From positions 62,001 to 126,000 of the forward strand of contig JAZKDW010000050.1 in the NCBI GenBank assembly GCA_040387375.1: a stretch of 64,000 nt of DNA. The letters are read 5' to 3'. This document shows positions 17,501 to 24,275 of the stretch, one piece after another (position 1 is the first letter of the stretch; each line of letters starts with the position of its first letter). The notes under the pieces are model-generated. The model made no database searches and was not told the origin of the DNA. It saw only the letters and a list, made by a program, of their open reading frames with translations. The position numbers were made by a program, and so were the translations under genes. This stretch comes from JAZKDW01 sp040387375 (GTDB lineage: Bacteria > Pseudomonadota > Gammaproteobacteria > Burkholderiales > Burkholderiaceae_D).

Positions 17501-19249
17501 GCCGGTATGGGCGCTGATGTTGCGCAGCTTGGCGATGTCGGCATAATCGAGCACCGGCTGCGCGACTTCGAGGCGCATCGGCGGATTGATGTTGTTGGTG
17601 TCGAGCAGGTTGGGCTTGGGCCCGATGAACGATACCAGCGACATCACCATCGCCTCGCGGATCGGATCGATCGGCGGGTTGGTCACTTGCGCGAACAATT
17701 GCTTGAAGTAGTGGTACAGCGTCTTGTTCTTGTTCGACATGACGGCCAGCGGCGAGTCGTTGCCCATCGAACCGGTTGCTTCTTCGGCCAATACCGCCAT
17801 TGGCGACATCAGGAATTTCAGGTCTTCCTGGGTGTAGCCGAACAGCTGTTGACGGTCGAGCAAAGGCACCGGCGAAACGGCTTCGGCCGGCTCGGCCTTG
17901 AGCTCGCCCAGCTTGATTCGCACCGACCGAATCCACTGCTTGTATGGCTTGGCGTTGGCGTAGGTATCCTTGAGTTCCTTGTCATCGATGATGCGTCCTG
18001 CATCCAGATCGATCAGGAACATCTTGCCCGGCTGCAGGCGCCATTTCTGGATGATTTTCGATTCGGGTATCGGCAGCACGCCGGCTTCCGATGCCATGAC
18101 CACCATGTCGTCGTCGGTCACGATATAACGCGCCGGACGCAGACCGTTGCGGTCGAGCGTGCCGCCGATGTGGCGGCCGTCGGTGAACGCCATCGCTGCA
18201 GGACCGTCCCATGGCTCCATCATCGCGGCATGGTATTCGTAGAATGCGCGGCGGTTTTCATCCATCAGCGTATGGTTTTCCCATGCTTCCGGAATCATCA
18301 TCATCATTGCCTGCGCAATCGGGTAACCCGCCATCAACAGCAGCTCAAGCGCGTTGTCGAAACAGGCGGTGTCGGACTGGCCTTCATAAATCAGCGGGAA
18401 CAGTTTTTGCAGATCCTCGCCCAGCACGGCCGACTTCATCACACCTTCACGTGCGCGCATCCAGTTGAAATTGCCTTTGACCGTGTTGATTTCACCGTTA
18501 TGGGCAATCAGACGGTAAGGGTGAGCCAGCGGCCATTCGGGGAAGGTGTTGGTTGAAAAACGCTGATGCACCAGCGCCAGCGCCGAGATGCAGCGCGGGT
18601 CTTGCAGATCCTTGTAGTAGACACCGACCTGGTCGGCCAGCAGCAGGCCTTTGTAGACCACGGTACGGGCTGACATCGATGGCACGAAAAATTCCTTGCC
18701 ATGCAAGAGATTGAGCGCCTGGATCGCATGGCCGGACGACTTGCGGATCACGTACAACTTGCGCTCGAGCGCATCGGTGACCATGATGTCCTGGCCGCGG
18801 CCGATGAAAATCTGGCGAATGACAGGTTCTTTTTCACGCACGGTCGGCGACATCGGCATGTCGATATCGATCGGCACTTCACGCCAGCCGAGGACGATCT
18901 GGCCTTCAGCCTGCACCGCACGTTCGATTTCCTGTTCACATGCGATGCGGGAGGCATGTTCCTTTGGCAAAAACACCATGCCGACGCCAAATTCGCCAGG
19001 CGGCGGCAGGGTGATGCCTTGTTTGGCCATCTCTTCCCGGTAATATTGATCGGGAATCTGGATCAGGATGCCCGCGCCGTCGCCCATCAATTTATCAGCG
19101 CCAACGGCGCCACGATGGTCCAGGTTTTTCAGGATGAGCAAGCCTTGCTCGACGACTGAATGGCTTTTTTTACCCTTGATATGTGCGATGAAACCGACGC
19201 CACAGGCATCATGTTCATTTGCGGGGTCGTATAAACCTTGGGCGTGCAT
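14561..19249 (-). CDS. gltB: GltB, glutamate synthase (NADPH) large subunit
   Basis: The large subunit (1562 residues) makes glutamate from glutamine and 2-oxoglutarate. An N-terminal propeptide of 15 residues (MHAQGLYDPANEHDA) precedes Cys16, the amidotransferase nucleophile of the N-terminal domain. The FMN/Fe-S synthase domain follows (GEGGEDENRY, GAKPGEGGQLPGHKV and the C-x5-C-x4-C type cluster CHLNTCPVGVATQ), then a C-terminal beta-helix with repeated GGxxxVxG patterns. The frame is open to 19312, but the ATG at 19249 has a GGAG seven bases upstream and gives the correct propeptide. A very long open frame on the opposite strand is only a shadow. Confidence 0.98.
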   Translation of the reverse strand: MHAQGLYDPANEHDACGVGFIAHIKGKKSHSVVEQGLLILKNLDHRGAVGADKLMGDGAGILIQIPDQYYREEMAKQGITLPPPGEFGVGMVFLPKEHASRIACEQEIERAVQAEGQIVLGWREVPIDIDMPMSPTVREKEPVIRQIFIGRGQDIMVTDALERKLYVIRKSSGHAIQALNLLHGKEFFVPSMSARTVVYKGLLLADQVGVYYKDLQDPRCISALALVHQRFSTNTFPEWPLAHPYRLIAHNGEINTVKGNFNWMRAREGVMKSAVLGEDLQKLFPLIYEGQSDTACFDNALELLLMAGYPIAQAMMMMIPEAWENHTLMDENRRAFYEYHAAMMEPWDGPAAMAFTDGRHIGGTLDRNGLRPARYIVTDDDMVVMASEAGVLPIPESKIIQKWRLQPGKMFLIDLDAGRIIDDKELKDTYANAKPYKQWIRSVRIKLGELKAEPAEAVSPVPLLDRQQLFGYTQEDLKFLMSPMAVLAEEATGSMGNDSPLAVMSNKNKTLYHYFKQLFAQVTNPPIDPIREAMVMSLVSFIGPKPNLLDTNNINPPMRLEVAQPVLDYADIAKLRNISAHTGGKFKSHELNICYPVAWGKEGIEARLASLCAKAVDAVKSGHNILIISDRKVDAEQVAIPALLATSAIHLHLVSKGLRTSAGLVVETGSARETHHFALLAGYGAEAIHPYLAMDTLTDMAKGLPGELSPEKVIYNFQKAIGKGLLKVMSKMGISTYMSYCGAQIFEAIGLNKGLVDKYFKGTASNVEGIGVFEVADEALRLHHLAFGNDPVLANALDAGGEYAYRVRGEDHMWTPDAIAKLQHAARANNFNTYKEYAQIINDQSRRHMTLRGLFEFKLDPSKAIPLDEVEPAKEIVKRFATGAMSLGSISTEAHATLAIAMNRIGGKSNTGEGGEDENRYRQELKGIPIKQGDTLASVIGKDRIEVDMPLLPGDSLRSKIKQVASGRFGVTAEYLISADQIQIKMAQGAKPGEGGQLPGHKVSEYIAKLRFSVPGVGLISPPPHHDIYSIEDLAQLIHDLKNANPKASISVKLVSEVGVGTIAAGVAKAKADHVVIAGHDGGTGASPLSSVKHAGTPWELGLAETQQTLVLNRLRSRIRVQTDGQIKTGRDVVIAALLGADEVGFATAPLVVEGCIMMRKCHLNTCPVGVATQDPVLRAKFAGKPEHVVNFFFFVAEEARQIMAQLGIRTYNELIGRSDLLDKLKAITHWKAKGLDFSRIFHQPDMPADEPRYQVEQQDHGLEKALDHKLIAQARPALERGEKVSFISPVKNVNRTVGAMLSGEVAMKYGHEGLPDDTIHIQLQGTAGQSAGAFLAHGITLDLVGEGNDYVGKGLSGGRIIVRPNTEFRGRAIDNIIVGNTVLYGAIAGQAFFNGVAGERFAVRNSGAIAVVEGTGDHGCEYMTGGTVVVLGETGRNFAAGMSGGIAYVYDADGDFAHKCNMAMVALDGVSSSAEQESKGERALWHCQLRGGESQTDEAILKGLIERHFKYTGSTRARSLLDNWSTARGKFVKVFPSEYKRALGEMDAAKAAKLEKEKVAA

Positions 19250-19283
19250 ACATTTCTCCACAGCGGTGACTGATTGACCGTCA

Positions 19284-19312
19284 AGAATAGTGCAATGCAA
19301 CAGATACTTCAA
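19284..19312 (-). promoter_or_regulatory. Probable sigma-70 promoter of gltB
   Basis: On the minus strand TTGAAG (19312-19307) and TATTCT (19289-19284) are 17 bases apart, giving a leader of about 28 bases to the gltB start. The left flanking repeat of the transposase element begins only 11 bases beyond the -35 box. Confidence 0.55.
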
Positions 19313-19322
19313 CCTAAAAAAT

Positions 19323-20146
19323 TAGGGTCAGAGTAAAAATAAAAATACCATCAAGAAAACCAGTCTATAAATAGGGACAGAGTCATTTCCAGCTTAGTTC
19401 CGGAGGTGCTTTAATGGCCGCCCTCTTTTCGCCGGACTGACCCGTCGTGTGGTCTGTTTTTCAAGCGCCGCCTTGAATTTTTCCGTTCCCAGCGCCCATC
19501 CTGTGCGCGCCGCCGAATCGACCGTCGCCATCTCTTCCGGCGAAAGTTCTTGTTCTATCAACTGCCGGAAGGCCGCTTCACGTTCAAACGGCGTGTTGCC
19601 AAGAGCCCAATACAATGGATGATCGGTAATCAACGGATCGGACTTCAGGCCGACATGATGTGCACAGCTTGAAAACGGATATTCCGCGGCATTGCCGACT
19701 ATGCCGGCATAGACCGGGCTGCATTCGATATACCGCGAACAAATCATCAGATAGCGCTCCGCATCAATCACCGTTGCCTTGTATCGTCCTTGCCAGAGCG
19801 TGCCCGAACGTCCAACCTTCTTGTTAAAGTAGGGAACATATTGACGGCCCACCCACTGCATCATGCGGCCAAGCCCGGTTTCGTCGGATGGTGTCACCAG
19901 CAGGTTCAGATGCGTCGGCAGCAAAACATAGGCATGAATGGCAACCTTGAATTGCTTCGCAGCCTCGCGCAACCAGCCTGAGAACGCCTGGTAATCCGAG
20001 GCATCACGAAATATCGACTGCAAGTCGGTTCCACGCTGAATTACGTAATGCGGCTGATGCGGGACAACGAGTCTGGGAAGTCGGGCCATGGCAGGAAAAT
20101 TGTGGGTAAGCAGTGAGAATGCCTGCTGATTTTACTCTGTCCCTAT
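19323..20146. mobile_element. REP-associated tyrosine transposase (RAYT) unit with inverted flanking sequences
   Basis: The transposase gene is framed by related sequences in opposite orientation. On the left is TAGGGTCAGAGTAAAAAT (19323-19340), with a second copy TAGGGACAGAGTCATTT (19372-19388). On the right is ATTTTACTCTGTCCCTAT (20129-20146), whose reverse complement is ATAGGGACAGAGTAAAAT. Such flanks are typical of single-copy domesticated REP/RAYT units. The unit lies just upstream of gltB. No target duplication could be recognised. Confidence 0.72.
19394..20089 (-). CDS. Y1 / REP-associated tyrosine transposase with altered HUH motif
   Basis: A 231-residue protein of the transposase IS200-like / RAYT family. 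The start MARLPRLVVPHQPHYVIQRG and the Y1 core (Y120 in SRYIECSPVYAG, the presumed nucleophile) are typical. The metal-binding HUH motif, which usually reads NHVHLL, reads THLNLL here (His60, Asn62), so the second histidine is lost. This could weaken or abolish strand cleavage. The C-terminal 60 residues form the basic tail (RVSPAKRGRPLKH) seen in this group. It has no neighbours in an operon and is enclosed by inverted flanking repeats. Confidence 0.87.
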   Translation of the reverse strand: MARLPRLVVPHQPHYVIQRGTDLQSIFRDASDYQAFSGWLREAAKQFKVAIHAYVLLPTHLNLLVTPSDETGLGRMMQWVGRQYVPYFNKKVGRSGTLWQGRYKATVIDAERYLMICSRYIECSPVYAGIVGNAAEYPFSSCAHHVGLKSDPLITDHPLYWALGNTPFEREAAFRQLIEQELSPEEMATVDSAARTGWALGTEKFKAALEKQTTRRVSPAKRGRPLKHLRN

Positions 20147-20180
20147 TGTCCCTGCGAACATCATGGGCACATCCGCCAAA

Positions 20181-20202
20181 GAAAAACCCCACAGATGCGG
20201 GG
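20181..20202 (-). terminator. Probable terminator of the ImmA/IrrE-PIN transcript
   Basis: A 7-bp stem with one G-U pair (20187-20193 with 20196-20202) is followed on the minus strand by TTTTTC. It lies about 190 bases after the stop of the PIN gene and is the first terminator-like structure downstream of it. Confidence 0.5.
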
Positions 20203-20210
20203 CCTAGATA

Positions 20211-20264
20211 CCGAGTCAGCAGCAGCGGTTCTACCTGCTCCCAAAATGCATCAGACACTTTCCA
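20211..20264 (-). pseudogene. Short relic resembling the N-terminus of an IS5-type transposase
   Basis: The minus strand encodes WKVSDAFWEQVEPLLLTR, which resembles the start of IS5-group transposases (pattern V-S-D-x-F-W-x-x-V/I-E-P-L-L/I). The remaining transposase domains are absent; the frame runs on into unrelated sequence. It supports repeated insertion events in this island. The match is from memory of the family pattern and is short. Confidence 0.35.
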
Positions 20265-20390
20265 ACTAGCCAGCCGTCCTATCACTCCACCTGTCAAAAA
20301 AACACACATCTTGCTTTGCCAATGTTTTTAGGGATAAGGTCTTAGTGGGCCATTTTTCGAGACAAATCAACAATTCATTAACACATGTGC

Positions 20391-20960
20391 CTATTCCCAC
20401 GGTACTTCTCCAAACCATTCAAAAAAAGTATTCACAAAGGCCAGCTCCTTCATAGGAAGATCTTTTTCATACTTCCAAGTTTGAACAATTGCCTTAACCA
20501 GTGCCATAGATAACACCTGTTCGGAGTGAAGCCATTCCACCACTTCCAAAGAGCTCATACATTCCGTCATATCGTAGTCAGCAGCCATCTCCTGAACATC
20601 AATATCATCGGAAATAATTGTGATACCCAGATCATAAGCTGTAGCAAGAACAGCTATGTCTACTTTGGAAACGCCAAGTCCACGCTCATACTTATGAGAC
20701 TTCATGAACTTAATTGTTTCTCTCAAATTATATGGATCGACCTCGCCGCAGATCGTATTGTCAGCCCGGTTTTCAATATGGGGCGTCTCATTGACCCAGT
20801 AAAATTTATTAACCAAGCGAGGAGACTTCGAAAATTCAACGTCAAGCTCCTTAATTACATAGATTGTAAAAGGAGGATCCCCATATGGCTGCCCTAAAAA
20901 TGGTGTTACATATCGAGCCAATCGAAAGTATGAATTACTGTCGCATAAAAGACGCGCCAT
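20391..20960 (-). CDS. PIN-domain-like protein, candidate toxin/nuclease of a two-gene module
   Basis: A 189-residue protein with PIN-type acidic positions: Asp7 in LLCDSN near the N-terminus, Glu38 in VIKELD, Asp101 in SKVDIAVLATA and Asp118/Asp119 in IISDD. These would form the Mg-dependent RNase site. It is longer than simple VapC toxins (about 130 residues), with an insert around residues 44-95 and a C-terminal helical tail. The ATG lies four bases after the stop of the HTH-peptidase gene, so the two are surely co-translated. Its base composition is lower in GC than the neighbouring core genes. The PIN call rests on the motif pattern; activity and target are unknown. Confidence 0.7.
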   Translation of the reverse strand: MARLLCDSNSYFRLARYVTPFLGQPYGDPPFTIYVIKELDVEFSKSPRLVNKFYWVNETPHIENRADNTICGEVDPYNLRETIKFMKSHKYERGLGVSKVDIAVLATAYDLGITIISDDIDVQEMAADYDMTECMSSLEVVEWLHSEQVLSMALVKAIVQTWKYEKDLPMKELAFVNTFFEWFGEVPWE

Positions 20961-20964
20961 AAAT

Positions 20965-22095
20965 TCACGCCAACTCTAAATGCAATGCCCTCGCATCCGA
21001 TAACGGGATATCAAGCACTGCTTGCACAAATGAAGCAGGCTTTTCCTCGGCAACAAGAAACTTCGATAGCGTTTCAAAGAACACAGTGGCAAATGCGGTT
21101 TGCGCTACCGCGATGTAATCCTCCGAATTTGGCAAAGTGTTATTCCACAATAATTCAGAAACCGTACCGTGATGATCATTTTCACTATGTCGATTCCCGT
21201 GCAACAAACTTGGAGGAATCTTTATCGCCTCTAGTCTATTCGAAGCTGCGAAATTATTCGCCTCTTTGAAAACAGAATAAGATGAGATCCCGTAATCTTG
21301 TGCATAGTCATTTAATACTTTGCATTTCTTTGTTGGTGATCCTAGATTTACTAGCGCCATATAAGTTTTTTTTGCTATTGGCGAAGGAAACAACAATGCT
21401 CCGGCAAACGCATCAGCAAATTTCTCGGCATCAATTCCGCCTAATGAAGGCGAATAGACGTGACCAAGCTCATGAGCCATCCAAAAGTTAAAATCAGGCA
21501 AATATGTATCAAGATTTAAGTAAACCCATGTAGTACCTGACTTTGGAAGCAAAACATGAATGGCATTTTCATGGCCATCTTTTTTGCCCCAAAATACAGG
21601 AATCAACACAGCCTTATGCGCTGAGAAGCGACTAACTAGATTCTTAAATAAAACAGGTTCTTCTTGATCCAAACCAATCTCTCCACGAATCTTTTTCGAA
21701 ACTCTTTGGAGATATTCATATTCAACAACTGGTGCCGCAAGTCTTGGAGGAGACTCCAAAGTATCAAAGGGCAAATGTTCGGCGAGTTGCTCCAGTAGTT
21801 TGCCCATGCCTTTGAGTTCAGCGAGGGCTTCATCACTTAATTGACGGTTCTGTCTCGCACGAGCAGCCACTCTTGGCTCGTTAGCGCCCGGAGCTTCTTT
21901 CAGAACCAATTCTTCGAAAGGTATACGGAGGTTTAATGCCAGCTTCAGAAGTTGCGATGGATGAGGAAAGGCCGCTGAAGTCAACCAATTTGTTACAGTC
22001 TGTGGAGATACAGAGAGGACCTCAGCAAGCTTGCGCCCGCTTAGCCCTTTAGCACTCATTGCTGCTTTCACAGCAGGGATATTAATGGACGGCAT
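20965..22095 (-). CDS. XRE-type HTH regulator fused to an ImmA/IrrE zinc metallopeptidase
   Basis: A 376-residue two-domain protein. Residues about 8-62 form an XRE/Cro helix-turn-helix (LSGRKLAEVLSVSPQTVTNWLT). Residues about 150-300 form the ImmA/IrrE peptidase with HELGH (208-212) as zinc site and Glu224 in DAEKFADAFAGALLFP as the likely third ligand. Proteins of this kind cleave repressors of mobile elements or act as antitoxin-like regulators. The start ATG at 22095 has AGGAG upstream at a good distance. Its promoter overlaps a tandem direct repeat that could be its own operator. The next gene encodes a PIN-like nuclease, so a toxin-antitoxin or defence role is plausible but unproven. 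Confidence 0.9.
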   Translation of the reverse strand: MPSINIPAVKAAMSAKGLSGRKLAEVLSVSPQTVTNWLTSAAFPHPSQLLKLALNLRIPFEELVLKEAPGANEPRVAARARQNRQLSDEALAELKGMGKLLEQLAEHLPFDTLESPPRLAAPVVEYEYLQRVSKKIRGEIGLDQEEPVLFKNLVSRFSAHKAVLIPVFWGKKDGHENAIHVLLPKSGTTWVYLNLDTYLPDFNFWMAHELGHVYSPSLGGIDAEKFADAFAGALLFPSPIAKKTYMALVNLGSPTKKCKVLNDYAQDYGISSYSVFKEANNFAASNRLEAIKIPPSLLHGNRHSENDHHGTVSELLWNNTLPNSEDYIAVAQTAFATVFFETLSKFLVAEEKPASFVQAVLDIPLSDARALHLELA

Positions 22096-22129
22096 TGTAT
22101 TCTCCTAACCGAGCAGGATAACATTGTCT

Positions 22130-22162
22130 GTCCATTTTTGTCCATTTTTATTGCTTTGTCAA
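22130..22162 (-). promoter_or_regulatory. Promoter with direct-repeat operator candidate for the HTH-ImmA/IrrE gene
   Basis: On the minus strand a perfect -35 TTGACA (22162-22157) stands 17 bases before AAAAAT (22139-22134). Two adjacent direct repeats of GTCCATTTTT (22130-22139 and 22140-22149, plus strand) cover the -10 box and spacer, where a repressor would block RNA polymerase. Confidence 0.55.
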
Positions 22163-22322
22163 CGCATATCAGAGACACGCCAACTATGGCAATGGCCAAT
22201 TCACCGTATATTTTTGATATTTAAATTTTATACGGTGAAGTTACGAAATAGTCATTTTTCGTTTCCTTAAGTTGAGACACGTATAGTCGTCCGCTTCCAC
22301 AGGCGCCGCATCAAAGAAAAAA

Positions 22323-22349
22323 GCCCGCCAAGTCAGTAACTTGGCGGGC
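22323..22349 (-). terminator. Rho-independent terminator of ssb
   Basis: A perfect 11-bp stem (22323-22333 with 22339-22349, loop CAGTA) is followed on the minus strand by TTTTTTCTTT, 28 bases after the ssb stop. The rest of 22163-22322 is AT-rich and I see no gene in it. Confidence 0.9.
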
Positions 22350-22376
22350 CTCGTTTTAAACCGAGTTTGTTGGGTC

Positions 22377-22862
22377 TCAAAACGGAATATCGTCATCCAT
22401 ATCCGAAAAATTAGGCGCCGGCTTGGATGCAGGACGTGACGCACCGCTATTTGCACCCTGGCTCGGACGGGCAGCCGGCGCATTGTTTTCATAACCGTCA
22501 CCCATAGGCGCACCGCCACCCATGCCTTGCCGGCTTCCCAGCATCTGCATCGAATCCGCAATGATTTCAGTTGTATACTTTTCTACGCCATCCTTGTCGG
22601 TCCATTTACGGGTGCGCAATTTTCCTTCGACATACACTTGCGAGCCTTTTTTCAGGTACTGGCCGGCGATCTCGGCCAGTTTTCCGAAGAAGGCAATACG
22701 ATGCCATTCCGTCGCTTCCTTTTGTTCGCCGGTTGCCTTGTCTTTCCATTTGTCAGTGGTCGCCACCGCAATATTAGTCATCGCGTCACCGCTCGGCATA
22801 TATCGTGTTTCGGGATCGCGTCCCAGGTTGCCAACGACGATGACTTTGTTAACCGATGCCAT
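22377..22862 (-). CDS. ssb: Ssb, single-stranded DNA-binding protein
   Basis: A 161-residue SSB with an N-terminal OB fold (MASVNKVIVVGNLGRDPETRY, WHRIAFFGKLAEIAGQYLKKGSQVYVEGKLRTRKW), a Gly/Pro/Ala-rich disordered linker and the acidic tip DDDIPF that recruits replication and repair proteins. It lies 14 bases after an MFS gene on the same strand and near uvrA, a common betaproteobacterial neighbourhood. A strong terminator follows. Confidence 0.98.
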   Translation of the reverse strand: MASVNKVIVVGNLGRDPETRYMPSGDAMTNIAVATTDKWKDKATGEQKEATEWHRIAFFGKLAEIAGQYLKKGSQVYVEGKLRTRKWTDKDGVEKYTTEIIADSMQMLGSRQGMGGGAPMGDGYENNAPAARPSQGANSGASRPASKPAPNFSDMDDDIPF

Positions 22863-22876
22863 AACTATTTCTCCTA

Positions 22877-24112
22877 TTAAACTACGGCGGCCTGCTGTAT
22901 TGGGCCGCGGCGCGGTAAGTTTTTCATATTAGCCGCAATTATAAGCCAGACACCAGAGAGAATCGCGCCCAGAACAAATACGGAAGCGGGTCCGACGTGC
23001 TGTGTTAACCATCCTCCCAAGGCGCCGCCACAAAACAGGCCCAGCGCCTGTAGCGTGTTGTAGACACCCAGCGCCGCGCCTTTGCCGGCGGCGGGTGCAA
23101 TTCGTGTAACCAGCGAGGGTTGGCACGCTTCCAGGATATTGAAGGCGATGAAAAATGCCAGCAATAACAACACAAGCAGCACCCAGCTCACTTCAGCCCG
23201 GGAAATCACGACCCACATGCCGACCTGCACCAGCGCCAGTAATAAAATCGCCGCAACAAAAACCTGCTTCATTTTCCCTTGTTTTTCACCGATGAAAACC
23301 GGCGGCAGCATCAATGCGAATGACAGCAGCACCACCGGCAGATAAATTTTCCAGTGGGCGGCTACGGGCATGCCGGCATATTGCACCAGGGCCGACGGCA
23401 CCACAACAAACATCGCCATCTGTGTCATGTGCAGTGCAAAAACGCCGAAATTGAGGCGCATCAGTTCACTGTCTTTCAATATTTCGCTGAACGGGACAGA
23501 CTTCTTGACGGCGATGACCGGTGCGGCGGGCACCACAAAAAGCACCACCAGGATCGCCAGCAGCGACAGCACCCCGATCATCAGGAACATGCCGCCCATG
23601 CCGATCAGGGTATACAGCAGCGGCGCGGCGACCAGCGATCCTGCGAAAGTCAGCCCGATCGACGCACCGACCATCGCCATCGCCTTGGTGCGGTGTTCTT
23701 CCCGCGTGGAATCGGCAATGAAGGCCGTGACCGCCGCTGAAATGGCGCCCGCCCCTTGCACTGCACGCCCGACAATCACCCATACGATATCGGTGGCGGC
23801 GGCGGCAATGAATGACCCAAGCGCAAACAGCAGCAGTCCGATGATGATGATGCGCTTGCGTCCATATTTGTCGGAGGCGATGCCAAACGGGATTTGTCCG
23901 AATGACTGCGTCAGGCCGTAAATTCCCAGCGCAAGGCCAACCATGGTTGCGCTTTGCCCGCCTGGCAGGGTTTGCGCATGAATCGAGAATACCGGCAGGA
24001 TCAGGAACAATCCAAGCATGCGCAGCGCAAAAATCGATGCCAGCGATGCACTGGCGCGGATTTCGGTGCGGGTCATGGGACCGCCCGGGGGTGTGGAGTG
24101 TTCGGAAGACAT
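22877..24112 (-). CDS. Major facilitator superfamily transporter (drug:H+ antiporter type)
   Basis: An inner-membrane protein of about 411 residues with 12 predicted helices. The MFS loop 2-3 motif is visible as GIASDKYGRKRI near residue 77, and the second half starts with a matching GEKQGKMK loop. It resembles the YajR-like branch but ends without the extra C-terminal domain of that protein. Substrate unknown. Several in-frame starts exist: ATG at 24181, 24112 and 24076. None has a good Shine-Dalgarno, and I chose the middle one because it avoids the divergent promoter region. It probably shares a transcript with ssb. Confidence 0.85.
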   Translation of the reverse strand: MSSEHSTPPGGPMTRTEIRASASLASIFALRMLGLFLILPVFSIHAQTLPGGQSATMVGLALGIYGLTQSFGQIPFGIASDKYGRKRIIIIGLLLFALGSFIAAAATDIVWVIVGRAVQGAGAISAAVTAFIADSTREEHRTKAMAMVGASIGLTFAGSLVAAPLLYTLIGMGGMFLMIGVLSLLAILVVLFVVPAAPVIAVKKSVPFSEILKDSELMRLNFGVFALHMTQMAMFVVVPSALVQYAGMPVAAHWKIYLPVVLLSFALMLPPVFIGEKQGKMKQVFVAAILLLALVQVGMWVVISRAEVSWVLLVLLLLAFFIAFNILEACQPSLVTRIAPAAGKGAALGVYNTLQALGLFCGGALGGWLTQHVGPASVFVLGAILSGVWLIIAANMKNLPRRGPIQQAAVV

Positions 24113-24200
24113 ATAAGTGATGAAAGGCAGGCCGTTAGCGTTCTGATAGCGTGCGAAGACGCTTGTTACGAGCAGGTTCAAAACCCGTTATAGTATCAGG

Positions 24201-24228
24201 TTGACCCGTTTACACCCGCTCGTATTTT
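24201..24228 (+). promoter_or_regulatory. Possible promoter of uvrA
   Basis: TTGACC (24201-24206) and TATTTT (24223-24228) are 16 bases apart, about 48 bases before the uvrA start. No CTGT-N8-ACAG LexA-type box is seen between the divergent MFS and uvrA genes. Confidence 0.35.
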
Positions 24229-24275
24229 TCAAACAAGCTCGCGAGCGCTGGAAAAATCTACGCTGAAAGCACTGC

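Larger units (their letters stand above)
20148..20390. other. Non-coding stretch between the RAYT unit and the PIN gene
   Basis: Apart from a terminator-like hairpin and a transposase scrap (listed separately), I see no gene or promoter here. The open frame that crosses it on the minus strand is a patchwork of the scrap and out-of-frame RAYT sequence. Confidence 0.6.

Noticed and set aside
15428..18556. A 1042-codon open frame on the plus strand opposite gltB
   Set aside because: It lies wholly inside gltB, mirrors its codon pattern (rich in His, Arg, Gly, Gln), and has no family likeness or start signal. It is a shadow of a long GC-rich gene.
20004..20309. A 101-codon minus-strand frame as a real gene
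   Set aside because: It joins a transposase scrap, a terminator region and out-of-frame RAYT sequence, so it is not one protein. Only the short IS5-like piece is kept as a relic.
24182..24275. SOS (LexA) box before uvrA
   Set aside because: I looked for CTGT-N8-ACAG and close variants in the intergenic region and found none.
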